49,287 bases of DNA from positions 7,420,967 to 7,470,253 of the forward strand of contig NZ_CP031320.1 in the NCBI RefSeq assembly GCF_003355155.1. The letters are read 5' to 3'. Origin of the DNA: Streptomyces armeniacus (lineage in GTDB: Bacteria > Actinomycetota > Actinomycetes > Streptomycetales > Streptomycetaceae). The position numbers and the translations under genes were made by a program. Of this stretch, positions 34,523 to 45,085 are shown in pieces. The notes beneath the pieces are model-generated. The model saw only the letters and a program-made list of their open reading frames with translations. It made no database searches and had not been told where the DNA came from. Position 1 is the first letter of the stretch. Each line of letters begins with the position of its first letter.

Positions 34523-35376
34523 TCCCGGCCGCGTTCGACTACGTACGACCCGGCACCGTCGACGAGGCGGTCCGCGCACTGGCCGACGCCGGCGACGAGG
34601 CGAAGGTGCTGGCCGGGGGCCAGAGCCTGCTCCCGATGCTGCGGCTGCGGCTCGCCTTCCCCGAACTCGTCGTGGACGCGGGCCGACTGCCCGAACTGCG
34701 CGGCGTACGCGAGGACGGCAACGCGCTCGTCATCGGCGCCATGACCACCCACCACGACGTGGTGCACGACCCGCTCGTGCGGCGTCACGCCGCCCTGCTC
34801 GCGCAGGCCACCCGTACGGTCGCCGACCCCGCCGTACGCCACCGGGGGACCCTCGGCGGGTCCCTGGCACACGCCGACCCGGCGGGCGACCTGCCCGCCG
34901 TCGTGCTGGCGCTCGACGGCGAACTGACGGCGGCGGGGCCGCGCGGACGCCGTACGATCCCGGCGCGCGACTTCTTCAGCGACTACCTCCAGACCGCGCT
35001 GGAACCCGACGAACTCCTGGTGGAGGTGCGGGTGCCGAAGCTGGAGGGCTGGGGCACGCACTACGAGAAGTTCCAGCTGTCCGCGCAGGCGTGGGCGGTC
35101 GTCGGTGTGTCCGCCGCCGTGCGCAGGGAGGACGGGCACATCGCGGAGGCCCGTATCGGGCTGACCAACATGGGCCCGACCCCGCTGCGGGCGGAGGCGG
35201 CGGAAGCGGCGCTGGCCGGTGCGGAGGCCGTACCGGGCGCCGTCGGGCGGGCGACCGCTTCGGCGGCGGAGGGTGCGCGGCCCACGTCGGACGTGTCGGC
35301 GTCGGCGGAGTACCGCACGCACCTCGCGCGGGTGCTCACCCGCCGGGCCGTACTGGCCGCGGCCGGGACGCCCTGA
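34519..35376 (+). CDS. coxM: CO/xanthine dehydrogenase-type FAD subunit
   Basis: A 285-aa flavoprotein. FAD-binding motifs AGGQSLLPMLRLRLAFPELVVD and TLGGSLAHADPAGDLPAVVLAL are clear, with the CO_deh_flav_C domain after residue ~165. It transfers electrons from the Fe-S subunit to an acceptor. Overlaps coxL by ATGA (34519-34522). Confidence 0.94.
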   Translation: MIPAAFDYVRPGTVDEAVRALADAGDEAKVLAGGQSLLPMLRLRLAFPELVVDAGRLPELRGVREDGNALVIGAMTTHHDVVHDPLVRRHAALLAQATRTVADPAVRHRGTLGGSLAHADPAGDLPAVVLALDGELTAAGPRGRRTIPARDFFSDYLQTALEPDELLVEVRVPKLEGWGTHYEKFQLSAQAWAVVGVSAAVRREDGHIAEARIGLTNMGPTPLRAEAAEAALAGAEAVPGAVGRATASAAEGARPTSDVSASAEYRTHLARVLTRRAVLAAAGTP

Positions 35377-35381
35377 CCGCG

Positions 35382-36419
35382 GTGAACGAAGGCGAGGCGG
35401 TGCCGGAGGAGGCGATGCCGGGCGACGGCGAGGCGGGGGCGCGTACGGGAGCGGGCGCGGGCGCGCGTACGGCGGCGGGTCCGGGCGCGCGTACGGCGGT
35501 GGGCGCGGGCGGTGACCGTACGAGCGCCGCCGCGCGCGCGGCGGCCGGCGGCCCGCAGGCGCTGCGCGAACGCCTGGAGGAGACCGGCTATCTGGTGGAC
35601 GACGGCCTCGCCACCGCCTGCTACCTCGCCCTCACCCTGCACCGCCCCGTCTTCTGCGAGGGCGACGCGGGCGTCGGCAAGACCGCGCTCGCCGCCGCCC
35701 TCGCCGAGGTGCTCGACGCACCGCTCATCCGGCTCCAGTGCTACGAGGGCATCGACGCCTCCCAGGCCCTCTACGACTGGGACTTCCCCCGCCAGCTGCT
35801 CCACCTGCGCGCCGCCGAGGCCGCCGGGGTCACCGACGCGGAGCAGCTGGAGAACGAGCTGTACGGCCGCCGCTTCCTGATCGCCCGCCCGCTGCTGCGC
35901 GCGCTGGAGACGCAGCCGTCCGTGCTGCTGGTGGACGAAGTGGACCGGGCGGACGACGAGTTCGAGGCATTCCTGCTGGAGCTGCTGTCCGAGCACGCGG
36001 TGACCATCCCCGAACTGGGCACCCTCCGCGCCGAGACGCCGCCCGTGGTCGTGCTCACCTCCAACCGCACCCGCGAGGTGCACGACGCGCTGAAGCGCCG
36101 CTGCCTCTACCACTGGTTCGACCACCCGGACTTCGCGCGCGAGCTGGCGATCGTACGGCGCCGCAGGCCGCAGGTGAGCGAGCGGCTGGCCACCCAGGTC
36201 ACCGCCGTCGTGCAGCGCCTGCGCGACGAGGACCTGCTGAAGCCGCCCGGCGTCGCGGAGACGCTGGACTGGGCCGAGGCCCTGGACGCGCTGGGCGCGA
36301 CCGCGCTGGACGCGGAGCTGGCCACGGTGACGCTCGGCTCGGTGCTGAAGTACCGCGAGGACGCGGAGCGCGTACGGGCGCTGGACCTGTCCGCGCTCCT
36401 GGACGTACGGGGAGCGTGA
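35382..36419 (+). CDS. coxD: MoxR-type AAA+ ATPase CoxD
   Basis: A 345-aa AAA+ ATPase that helps mature molybdenum hydroxylases, in the family with a VWA partner. A ~55-residue low-complexity N-terminus (imperfect GARTAxGxG repeats) precedes Walker A GDAGVGKTALAAALAEVL and Walker B VLLVDEVDRADDEFEAFLLELL. Sensor-1 is VVLTSNRTREVHDALKRRCLYHW. GTG start at 35382; ATG at 35415 is an alternative. GTGA overlap with coxE. Confidence 0.9.
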   Translation: MNEGEAVPEEAMPGDGEAGARTGAGAGARTAAGPGARTAVGAGGDRTSAAARAAAGGPQALRERLEETGYLVDDGLATACYLALTLHRPVFCEGDAGVGKTALAAALAEVLDAPLIRLQCYEGIDASQALYDWDFPRQLLHLRAAEAAGVTDAEQLENELYGRRFLIARPLLRALETQPSVLLVDEVDRADDEFEAFLLELLSEHAVTIPELGTLRAETPPVVVLTSNRTREVHDALKRRCLYHWFDHPDFARELAIVRRRRPQVSERLATQVTAVVQRLRDEDLLKPPGVAETLDWAEALDALGATALDAELATVTLGSVLKYREDAERVRALDLSALLDVRGA

Positions 36420-37145
36420 GCGCCGTGCCTGCCGTCTCCCACGTACGGGCGGAGCCGGCCGATGCCGTGACCGTGCTCGTCGGCTTCGCCCGCGCGCTGC
36501 GCGCCGCCGGAGTGGACGCGGGCCCGGACCGCGTACAGACCTTCCTGGACGCCCTCGACGTGCTCGACCCGGCGCGGCGGCAGGACCTGTACTGGGCGGG
36601 GCGGCTCACCCTGTGCGGCGACGCAGACGACCTGGAGCGCTACGACCGGGTCTTCGACGCGTACTTCGCCCCCGGGCCGCGGCCCCGGCACCGTACGCCG
36701 CGACCCGCGCCCGCGCCCCGTACGCTGCGGATCGCCGCCGGACCCGAACCGGCGGCGCCACCCGGCACGGAGGACGCCGAAACGGGCCCGCCGCAGGCCG
36801 CGCTGGCGAGCAGCACCGAGGTACTGCGGCACCGCGACATCGCCGAACTGACCGCCGCCGAACGCGCCGCCCTGCACCGCCTGCTGAACGCCTTCGCGCT
36901 CCCCGGCGAACAGCGCCGTACGCCGCGCCGCCTGCCCGCCCGGCGCGGCGCCGTCGACCCGCGCCGTACGGTGCGCGAACTGCTGCGGGGCGGCGGCGAG
37001 TTGGTACGGCTCCGGCGCCGGGCACCGGCGCACAAGCCGCGCCGGGTGGTGCTGCTGCTGGACGTCAGCGGGTCGATGACGCCGTACGCCGACGCGCTGC
37101 TGCGCTTCGCGCACGCGGCCTCGCACGGGCGGGGCGGGTTCGGGC
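36416..37145 (+). CDS. coxE: VWA-domain maturation protein CoxE, C-terminus cut by assembly joint
   Basis: About 243 residues of CoxE. The start of the VWA domain is reached with the MIDAS motif D-V-S-G-S-M (VVLLLDVSGSMTPYADALLRFAHAA). The remainder of the domain is missing. The frame continues into adapter-derived codons (after G-F-G-P-V) to 37372 and gives a false C-terminus. GTG start at 36416 overlaps the coxD stop. The normal family length is ~370-400 residues. Confidence 0.85.
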
Positions 37146-37272
37146 CTGTATACGCCTGGTCCGTGGTCGTGGCCACAGCAGTACATCGGATATGTTTTGT
37201 ACAAGGACACGGCAACCACCCCGCCCTACATCCAGATGTGGATAAGGAGGTGCAGATGGGTATAAGGAACAG
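37146..37272 (+). other. Degraded Nextera adapter block, joint 3 (artificial)
   Basis: 37203-37231 aligns ungapped to P5 with about 21 of 29 identities (ACGGC-AACCACC core). 37232-37239 is the 8-base index slot. 37240-37272 occupies the Read-1 slot, its last 19 bases matching the mosaic end at 16 positions (AGATG-GGTATAAG). Total 70 bases, as in the real adapter. Upstream, 37146-37202 is weakly similar to the reverse-complemented i7/P7 side (CTGT...ATAC, ATC-N3-TATG). Confidence 0.92.
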
Positions 37273-37352
37273 GATCATCCCAACCCCGTCCAGGACCTCT
37301 GGCCAGCACCACACCTGTGCCGTACCGTGGTGCCCGATTTGCACATCGCGGG

Positions 37353-39243
<1,891 letters not shown>

Positions 39244-39250
39244 TCCGCCG

Positions 39251-39292
39251 GCGGCCGAGTGTCCCGGCGCGGATGCCGGGACACTCGGCCGC
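39251..39292. terminator. Perfect 18-bp terminator hairpin between thiC and the NTF2-like gene
   Basis: 39251-39268 is the exact reverse complement of 39275-39292 around a 6-base loop (GCGGAT). It starts eight bases after the thiC stop, between convergent genes, so it can serve both strands. Confidence 0.93.
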
Positions 39293-39333
39293 GCGTGCTC
39301 AGCCTCTGTGCCCGGCGCGGACGTTCGCGTGGG

Positions 39334-39714
39334 TCAGGTCCCGATCCAGTACGACGTGATGCGTCTGATCTTCGCGTTCTTGCCGTGGCCGCTGAACTTG
39401 AAGACGTCGCAGCAGCGCAGCCGGCGGTCGTCGGCGAACTCGACGGTGCTGCTCACCGATCCCTCGTCGCCGTGCGTGAGAACCGTGTCCAGGCGCAGCG
39501 TCGCGGCCCGGTCGCCGAGAGCCGTGTCCAGCGCGGCGGCGAAGTCCGCTCTCCCCCGGAACGTCTGCCGGCCGACGAGCTCCCATTCGACGTCGTCGGA
39601 GACCGCCGAGAGCACCGCGTCCGTGTCATGGGTCATCAGCGCTGTCACGTAGTCGCGCAGCACCAGCTTCTTGGGGGCGTTCCCGCAGTCGGGCGTGACG
39701 GATACCTGGACCAT
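39334..39714 (-). CDS. NTF2-like / SnoaL-type small protein
   Basis: A 126-aa alpha+beta-barrel protein. The N-terminal helix LVLRDYVTALMTHDTDAVLSAVSDDVEWELVG and the strand pattern ending KFSGHGKNAKIRRITSYWIGT are typical of SnoaL/NTF2 folds. The family includes cyclases, isomerases and ligand-binding proteins, so no reaction can be assigned. Convergent with thiC across the terminator. Confidence 0.8.
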   Translation of the reverse strand: MVQVSVTPDCGNAPKKLVLRDYVTALMTHDTDAVLSAVSDDVEWELVGRQTFRGRADFAAALDTALGDRAATLRLDTVLTHGDEGSVSSTVEFADDRRLRCCDVFKFSGHGKNAKIRRITSYWIGT

Positions 39715-39821
39715 GCGCGAATGCTACGAGCCGCCACTGACAACCGGTCCGGGCCTGGCTGGCGGACTCGGTATCCGGGGAAAACTTTGGGAATGCGCGT
39801 TCGGGTCGGCAGACTGTGGGC

Positions 39822-41276
39822 ATGACGGCCAGATCGCTCAGCAAGGGTGCCAACCTTCCCGTCGACGCGCCCGCGGTGCGCGTCGAGCTCGTCTGGTCCC
39901 AGGGACCGGGTGTGCCCGACGTCGACGCCTCCGCGCTGCTGCTCACCGCGGCCGGGCGCGTGCGGGACGACGGCGACTTCGTGTTCTACAACCAGCCGCG
40001 GCACGTCTCCAACGCCGTGACGCACCTGGGCAAGCAGACCGCCGGCGGTGCCGTCACCGACACCGTCGAGGTGGCGCTGGCCTCGCTGGAACCGGCCGTC
40101 GAACGGGTCGTGCTGTGCGCGTCGGCGGACGGCGGAACGTTCGGGCAGGTGCCCGGTCTGAGCCTCCGGGTGCTGGACGCCGCTACGGGCGCCGAGCTGG
40201 CGCGGTTCGACATGGAGGCCGGGACGGAGACCGCGTTCGTCGGCGGTGAGCTGTATCTGCGGCAGGGGCGGTGGAAGTTCCGCGCGGTCGGGCAGGGGTA
40301 CGCGTCCGGGCTCGCCGGGCTGGCCACCGACTTCGGCATCAGCGTGGACGAGGAGCCGGAGGGGGCTGCCGCGCCGGCAGCGGCGCCCGTACCGGCACCG
40401 GAACCCGTAGCGCCACCCGCGCCCGTACCGCCTGCCGCGCCCGCGCCCGTCCCGGCGGCGCCCGCACCGCCCGCGCCCGTACCGGCGGCGCCCGCGCCCG
40501 CCCAGCCCGCCGCCGCGGGCGAGGACCGGCTGCCCGTGGACATGCGCAAGCGCCTGTCCCTGCGCAAGGAGCAGGTGGCCGTCAGCCTCCGGAAGCACGG
40601 CGCCGCCGGCACCACCGCGCGCGTCATCCTCGTCCTCGACGCCTCCGGGTCCATGTCCATGCTCTACTCCAAGGGCGTCGTGGCCGACGTGGTGGAGCGG
40701 ATGGCGGCGGTGGCCGCGCAGTTGGACGACGACGGGGAGATGCAGGCGTGGACGTTCGCCTCGAACCCGGCGCGCCTGCCTGACCTGCGGCTGGGCGAAC
40801 TCCCCGAGTGGCTGCGGCTGCACGTGCGGATCGGGCAGCTGGCCCTCTTCCGCCGCAAGAAGGCGAAGAAGTCCCTGGAGCCCGGCCAGGTCGACATGCG
40901 GGACGTCGGCATCCAGAACGAGGAGCAGAAGGTGATCGCCGAAGTCCGTACCTACGTACGCGAGAACCCGGCCGCCGCCCCCACCCTCGTGCTGTTCTTC
41001 TCCGACGGCGGCGTCTACCGCAACGCGGAGATCGAGCGCGAGCTGCGCGAAGCGGTGGAGGAGCCGGTGTTCTGGCAGTTCGTGGGGCTCGGGCAGTCCA
41101 ACTACGGCGTGCTCGAGCGCTTCGACACCCTGCCGGGCCGACGCGTGGACAACGTGGGGTTCTTCGCCGTGGACGACATCAGCACGGTTCCCGACCAGGG
41201 GCTTTACGACCGTCTGCTGTCCGAGTTCCCGAGCTGGATCACCGCCGCGCGGCAGGCGGGGATCCTCCGTACGTAG
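39822..41276 (+). CDS. TerD-VWA fusion protein (tellurium-resistance family)
   Basis: A 484-aa protein with an N-terminal TerD-type domain (about 1-175), including [43 protein letters not shown] and the [23 protein letters not shown] end. A ~50-residue Ala/Pro/Val linker (about 181-231) follows. The C-terminal von Willebrand A domain has a MIDAS at D273-A-S-G-S277. It matches TerF/TerY-like stress proteins that bind Ca2+ or metal at both domains and help in tellurite, phage or envelope stress. ATG at 39822; GTG at 39816 alternative. Confidence 0.9.
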   Translation: MTARSLSKGANLPVDAPAVRVELVWSQGPGVPDVDASALLLTAAGRVRDDGDFVFYNQPRHVSNAVTHLGKQTAGGAVTDTVEVALASLEPAVERVVLCASADGGTFGQVPGLSLRVLDAATGAELARFDMEAGTETAFVGGELYLRQGRWKFRAVGQGYASGLAGLATDFGISVDEEPEGAAAPAAAPVPAPEPVAPPAPVPPAAPAPVPAAPAPPAPVPAAPAPAQPAAAGEDRLPVDMRKRLSLRKEQVAVSLRKHGAAGTTARVILVLDASGSMSMLYSKGVVADVVERMAAVAAQLDDDGEMQAWTFASNPARLPDLRLGELPEWLRLHVRIGQLALFRRKKAKKSLEPGQVDMRDVGIQNEEQKVIAEVRTYVRENPAAAPTLVLFFSDGGVYRNAEIERELREAVEEPVFWQFVGLGQSNYGVLERFDTLPGRRVDNVGFFAVDDISTVPDQGLYDRLLSEFPSWITAARQAGILRT

Positions 41277-41300
41277 CGCTGAAAGCACGGGGAACGGGCG

Positions 41301-41771
41301 TCACAGCCGCTTCTGGAAGCAGCGGCTCTCCGGAGTGTCGCGGTACAGGCCGAAGTTGGGCGCCGGGACGTAGCCGCTGGAGGCGTAGAGGCTGACCGCC
41401 TCCGGCAGCGGGGTGCCGGTCTCCAGGACCGTCCGTACGCGGCCCGCCTCCCGCGCGCTGTCTTCCAGCGCCGCCAGGATGCGGCGGGCCAGGCCGCGTC
41501 CGCGCGCCGCCGGGACGACGTACATGCGCTTGATCTCGGCGTCGCCGTCCTCGTACCCCTCGTCGTTCGCCTCCTGTGCGCGCCAGCCGCCCGAGGCGAC
41601 GGGCGTGCCGTCCTCGTACGCGACGAGGAACAGCCCCTGTGGCGGCGCGAAGTGCGAGGGGTGCAGCGGGGTCATGTCGTCGGAGCCGTAGCGGGCGACG
41701 TACTCGGCTTGCACCTGGTCGCTCAGCTTCACGGCGTCGGGGTGGTCGTAGGGCACGGCACGGATCTCCAC
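41301..41771 (-). CDS. GNAT-family N-acetyltransferase
   Basis: A 156-aa GNAT. Motif A is IKRMYVVPAARGRGLARRILAALEDSAREAG; the C-terminal end is SLYASSGYVPAPNFGLYRD. GTG start (V-E-I-R-A-V-P-Y) chosen because the longer frame upstream lacks coding character. Convergent with the TerD-VWA gene. Confidence 0.88.
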   Translation of the reverse strand: MEIRAVPYDHPDAVKLSDQVQAEYVARYGSDDMTPLHPSHFAPPQGLFLVAYEDGTPVASGGWRAQEANDEGYEDGDAEIKRMYVVPAARGRGLARRILAALEDSAREAGRVRTVLETGTPLPEAVSLYASSGYVPAPNFGLYRDTPESRCFQKRL

Positions 41772-41933
41772 GCCCCCAGACCGTAGGCGCCCGTACGCCG
41801 CCGTGCGCGGCAATTTCGGCGCGCGCAGGATCGTGGAAGCGCGGGCGGCGGGGCGGGCGCAGCATCGCGGTACGGAGCGCGGCCGACGGGGCAGGCGGGG
41901 CCGACGGGCCGACACCTACGAGGAGAGGGCGCG

Positions 41934-42251
41934 ATGATACGGCGGGTCTGGCACGGGTGGACGGCGGCGGCGCAGGCCGACGCGTACGAGCGGCTGCTGC
42001 GCGAACGGATCTTCCCCGGCATCCGGGCGCGCGGCCTCGCCGGGCTGCGCGGCCTGGAGTGCTGGCGGCGGCGGACGGACGGGGGCGAGGTGGAGTTCGT
42101 GACGGTCATGGCGTTCGACGGCATGGAGGCGGTGGCCGAGTTCACGGGCGGTGACCCGGCTCGGTCGGTGGTGCCGGAGGCGGCGAGGGCGCTGCTGGCG
42201 CGGTTCGACGAGCGGTCGGTGCACTACGAGTCGGTGATCGCGGAGGAGTAG
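41934..42251 (+). CDS. Antibiotic-biosynthesis-monooxygenase-fold small protein
   Basis: A 105-aa ferredoxin-like dimeric alpha-beta barrel type protein: RVWHGWTAAAQADAYERLL, GLRGLECWRRRTDGGEVEFVTVMAFDGMEAVAEFTG and HYESVI. Length and layout fit ABM-like families. No catalytic residues can be assigned. Divergent from the GNAT gene. Confidence 0.7.
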   Translation: MIRRVWHGWTAAAQADAYERLLRERIFPGIRARGLAGLRGLECWRRRTDGGEVEFVTVMAFDGMEAVAEFTGGDPARSVVPEAARALLARFDERSVHYESVIAEE

Positions 42252-42356
42252 GCGGGGCGGCGTGACCGGGACCGGGTGACCGGGGCGCGGGCCGGGGCGG
42301 AACGATCGGGGCGCGGGCCGGGCCGCGATGTCAGAGGCGGGGGTTAGCGTGCATAC

Positions 42357-43250
42357 GTGACCCGGTGTCCGGCATCAGCCCTCGTGACCCGGACGCTGGC
42401 CGACGTGGACGGTGTCCGGGTGACCTCCGTGCGCTGCCGCGCCCCGGCCGACGGCGGCCACCCGCCCGCGCCGCCCGAGACCGGCGCGCTGCGGCGGGTC
42501 GTGCTGCCGGTGAACGGGGTGTTCTCGTGCGCCGGCCGCGGGGCCTCGTATGTGCTGGGGCCGGGTTCCGGGCTCGTGCTGGAGGCGGACGAGCCGTACC
42601 GCTTCGGCCATCCTGCGGCAGGCGGTGACGAGTGCGTGGTGATCGCCCTGTCCGCCGACGCGTGGGCGGAATGGGCGGAGTGGGCGGAGAACGTGCCAGC
42701 GGGCCTGCGGCCGTACGGGCGCGGGGAGCGGCTGCGGCTCGACTCGCGTGACCTGTGGCGGACCGTGCTGTTCCGCGCCGCCGCGGAGGGGCGGCGCGGT
42801 GAGCCGCACGCCGTACGGGAGTTGGCGGTGCTGCATCTCGCGGAGCTCGGCGCGCGGGGCGGCGGCACGGTGCCCGCGTCCGGCCCGGTGCCCGCGTCCC
42901 GGCGGCGGGTCGCCGACGCGGCCGCCGCGTTCCTCGCCGCGCACTACGCCGAGCCGATACCGCGCCTGCTCGACGCCGCCGCCGCGGCGGCCGACTGCTC
43001 GCCGTACCACCTGGCGCGGGCCTTCCGCGCGGTGCACGGCATGACCCTGCACGCGTACCGCGAGCGGCTGCGTACGGCCGCCGCCCTGCGCGCACTCGCC
43101 GACGGCGCCGACGACCTGGCGCGGCTGGGCACCTCCCTCGGGTACGCGAGCCACGGCCACTTCACGGACCGCCTGCGCCGCGCCGTCGCGTCACCGCCCT
43201 CGCGAATACGGGCGGTGCTGCGGGAGTCGTACGGGCGGGGCGCCCGCTAG
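42357..43250 (+). CDS. AraC-family transcriptional regulator
   Basis: A 297-aa regulator. The N-terminal cupin-like sensing domain (about 1-150) includes VFSCAGRGASYVLGPGSGLVLEADEPYRF. Two C-terminal HTH motifs follow: LLDAAAAAADCSPYHLARAFRAVHGMTLHAYRERLR and DLARLGTSLGYASHGHFTDRLRRAVASPPSRIR. GTG start. Target unknown; the following genes are on the opposite strand. Confidence 0.9.
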   Translation: MTRCPASALVTRTLADVDGVRVTSVRCRAPADGGHPPAPPETGALRRVVLPVNGVFSCAGRGASYVLGPGSGLVLEADEPYRFGHPAAGGDECVVIALSADAWAEWAEWAENVPAGLRPYGRGERLRLDSRDLWRTVLFRAAAEGRRGEPHAVRELAVLHLAELGARGGGTVPASGPVPASRRRVADAAAAFLAAHYAEPIPRLLDAAAAAADCSPYHLARAFRAVHGMTLHAYRERLRTAAALRALADGADDLARLGTSLGYASHGHFTDRLRRAVASPPSRIRAVLRESYGRGAR

Positions 43251-43262
43251 CCAGCGGGCCCG

Positions 43263-43292
43263 CTGGCTGACTGGCTGACTGGCTGACTGGCT
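43263..43292 (+). repeat. CTGGCTGA octanucleotide repeat
   Basis: Three perfect CTGGCTGA units plus CTGGCT, between the convergent AraC and DUF4180 stop codons. Likely slippage-prone. Confidence 0.85.
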
Positions 43293-43662
43293 ACGCGGTG
43301 TGCTGCCCGAGCCGTTCCCCCAGCGCGTCCACGTCGGCCAGGAACCACGTCTGCCGCCCGCGGTTGGACTCCCGTACGAAGTCCCGCAGCGCCGAACTGC
43401 CCTCCGTGTGCCGGGAGATGTCCCCGAGGACGGCGAGCCCCATGCCGTACTGGGCGAACTTCTGGATCATGTCCCCCGCCACCCGCGTGTCCAGCCGGAA
43501 GAACGCCTCGTCGAAGCGCGCGGCGGGGACGGCGATCCACTGGGCGCCCTGGTAACCGGCGTCGCCGATCAGGTCGAGGGCGTCCTGCTCGCGGCTGAGG
43601 GTCGCGCCCTCGGGGGCGCAGACCAGGACGGGGACGTCGTGGATCGTCTGGACGGCTGTCAT
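43291..43662 (-). CDS. DUF4180 protein
   Basis: A 123-aa protein resembling DUF4180: LDLIGDAGYQGAQWIAVPAARFDEAFFRLDTRVAGDMIQKFAQYGMGLAVLGDIS. ATG at 43662. Molecular role not known for the family. Ten bases separate it from the upstream oxidoreductase gene, so they are probably co-transcribed. Confidence 0.8.
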   Translation of the reverse strand: MTAVQTIHDVPVLVCAPEGATLSREQDALDLIGDAGYQGAQWIAVPAARFDEAFFRLDTRVAGDMIQKFAQYGMGLAVLGDISRHTEGSSALRDFVRESNRGRQTWFLADVDALGERLGQHTA

Positions 43663-43672
43663 GGCGGCCAGG

Positions 43673-44629
43673 CTAGCCGTGGAGGCCGGGCGGACGCGCC
43701 GGAGTTTCCGCGCGCAGCAGCGGGACGAGGGCCTCCGCCGCGTCGAGGGCCTGGTCGCGTACGACGTAGGCGGTGATGCCCCAACGGCGTTCGGCGTCCG
43801 CCACGGCCGCGGTGATCTCGCGCTCCGTACCGAGCCAGACGTACGGCGACGCCAGCACGTCGGCGTCCGCGCAGCCCGCCCGTTCGGCGAAGCGGCGGGC
43901 CGCCGCCTCGGCGTCATCGGTGATCTCCACGTGCTGTACGAGCGCCTCACGTGCGGGCGGCGTGCCGCGGCCGGCGGCCTTCGCGCCGCGCTCGATCAGC
44001 TCCGTCTGACGGTCGATGTCGGCGCCGCGCCAGCGGACTTCGTGGCTGTGCCCGTCGGCGAGCGTACGGCCGAGGCCGCTCAGCGCCACCACGTCGGCAT
44101 GCCGCCCGGCCCACTCCAGGAGCACGGAGTTGCCGCCGCCGAAGGTGAACGGCACCGGCTGCCGCACCGGCCGCGGAGCCTCCAGCCGCGCCGCCCGCGC
44201 GTACACCTCGGGCCCGTCGGCGGTCACCTCCTCCCCCGCGAGCAGCGCCCGGCACGCCTCGGCCACGGCGGTGAACCGCCGTACGCGGCCCGCGACATCG
44301 GGCCGCACCGAACCGAGCATCTCCCACTCCACCGGGGTGTGTCCGGCCCCGAGCGCCAGCCGCGCCCGGCCGCCGGATACGACGTCGAGCGTTGCGACGT
44401 CGCTCGCGAGCAGCAGCGGCTCGCGGAGGCCGGCGTGCGAGACGTACGCGCCGAGCTGGAGCCGCTCGGTGACGGCGGCGGCCGCGGCCAGCGCGACGTA
44501 CGGGGACGCGGCGGTGCCGGGGTGGTCGGCCACCAGCAGCCCGTCGAACCCGGCCGCCTCGCAGCGGCGCGCGAGCACGCTCCACGACGCGGCGTCCCGC
44601 GGCTCCGCCTGTACGGAAATGGCCACCAT
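43673..44629 (-). CDS. Luciferase-like (LLM) F420/FMN-dependent oxidoreductase
   Basis: A 318-aa TIM-barrel flavin/F420 oxidoreductase: ARRCEAAGFDGLLVADHPGTAASPYVALAAAAAVTERLQLGAYVSHAGLREPLLLASDVATLDVVSGGRARLALGAG, then PFTFGGGNSVLLEWAGRHADVVAL. The GGRARLALGAGHTPVEWEMLG region is the usual cofactor segment. Substrate unknown. ATG at 44629. Confidence 0.88.
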   Translation of the reverse strand: MVAISVQAEPRDAASWSVLARRCEAAGFDGLLVADHPGTAASPYVALAAAAAVTERLQLGAYVSHAGLREPLLLASDVATLDVVSGGRARLALGAGHTPVEWEMLGSVRPDVAGRVRRFTAVAEACRALLAGEEVTADGPEVYARAARLEAPRPVRQPVPFTFGGGNSVLLEWAGRHADVVALSGLGRTLADGHSHEVRWRGADIDRQTELIERGAKAAGRGTPPAREALVQHVEITDDAEAAARRFAERAGCADADVLASPYVWLGTEREITAAVADAERRWGITAYVVRDQALDAAEALVPLLRAETPARPPGLHG

Positions 44630-44711
44630 GCCTTTACCGTGCCCCCTTCCTCGGGGCCACGGCCAGCACCGGACGACCACTCCGCTGCGGGCGAACGGGC
44701 GCGCGCATCAA

Positions 44712-44737
44712 GGCCGTCCGGCGTTTTGCGGACGGCC
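44712..44737. terminator. Terminator-like hairpin 1
   Basis: GGCCGTCCG-GCGTTTTG-CGGACGGCC, a perfect 9-bp stem with a T-rich loop. Confidence 0.75.
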
Positions 44738-44753
44738 TACCCGAGCCAAATCA

Positions 44754-44872
44754 AGCCCGTCCGGCGATTGAGGACGGCCCTCGGCCACGATGGCGCTGCG
44801 CTGGGCCGCGCGAAGTGGGCCCACCGGCGGGCCGGTGACCGCTCCGGGCCGTCCTCAAACGCCGGACGGGCT
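44754..44872. repeat. 27-bp inverted copies of the Streptomyces GTCCGGCG-TTGAGGAC element
   Basis: 44754-44780 and the reverse complement of 44846-44872 agree at 26 of 27 bases. Each carries AGCCCGTCCGGCG(A/T)TTGAGGAC, a dispersed intergenic element familiar from Streptomyces genomes and commonly found as terminators. Confidence 0.85.
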
Positions 44873-44882
44873 GAGCTGCGAG

Positions 44883-44921
44883 GGGCGGCTCGAGGCTCCC
44901 CCCTCGTGCCTCGAACCGCCC
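44883..44921. terminator. Terminator-like hairpin 3
   Basis: GGGCGGCTCGAGGC pairs with GCCTCGAACCGCCC (13 of 14 paired) around an 11-base loop. Confidence 0.7.
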
Positions 44922-45085
44922 ACGGCTCCGTAGGCCAAGAACCGTGGTGACAAGGCTAGTTGGCCCTGAGTCAGTGTCCAATCACTGTGTCGACTTGTAC
45001 CTATCGATATATTTATCGCTTCGGCAGCGCCAGCGAAGCACCACGCAATGCACCCGCGAACCACCCCGGGCAACCTGGAGATGAC

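Larger units (their letters stand above)
44630..45085. other. 456-bp intergenic region with three terminator-like hairpins
   Basis: No gene is visible between the two divergent start codons. It holds three strong hairpins typical of Streptomyces 3' gene ends, then an AT-rich stretch (44950-45025) with the LysR promoter and a CGATA-TATT-TATCG dyad at 45005-45018. Confidence 0.75.

Noticed and set aside
37236..37244. TGTGGATAA, an apparent perfect DnaA box
   Set aside because: It lies inside the adapter-derived block and is a one-base change of the mosaic-end TGTGTATAA, so it is artificial.
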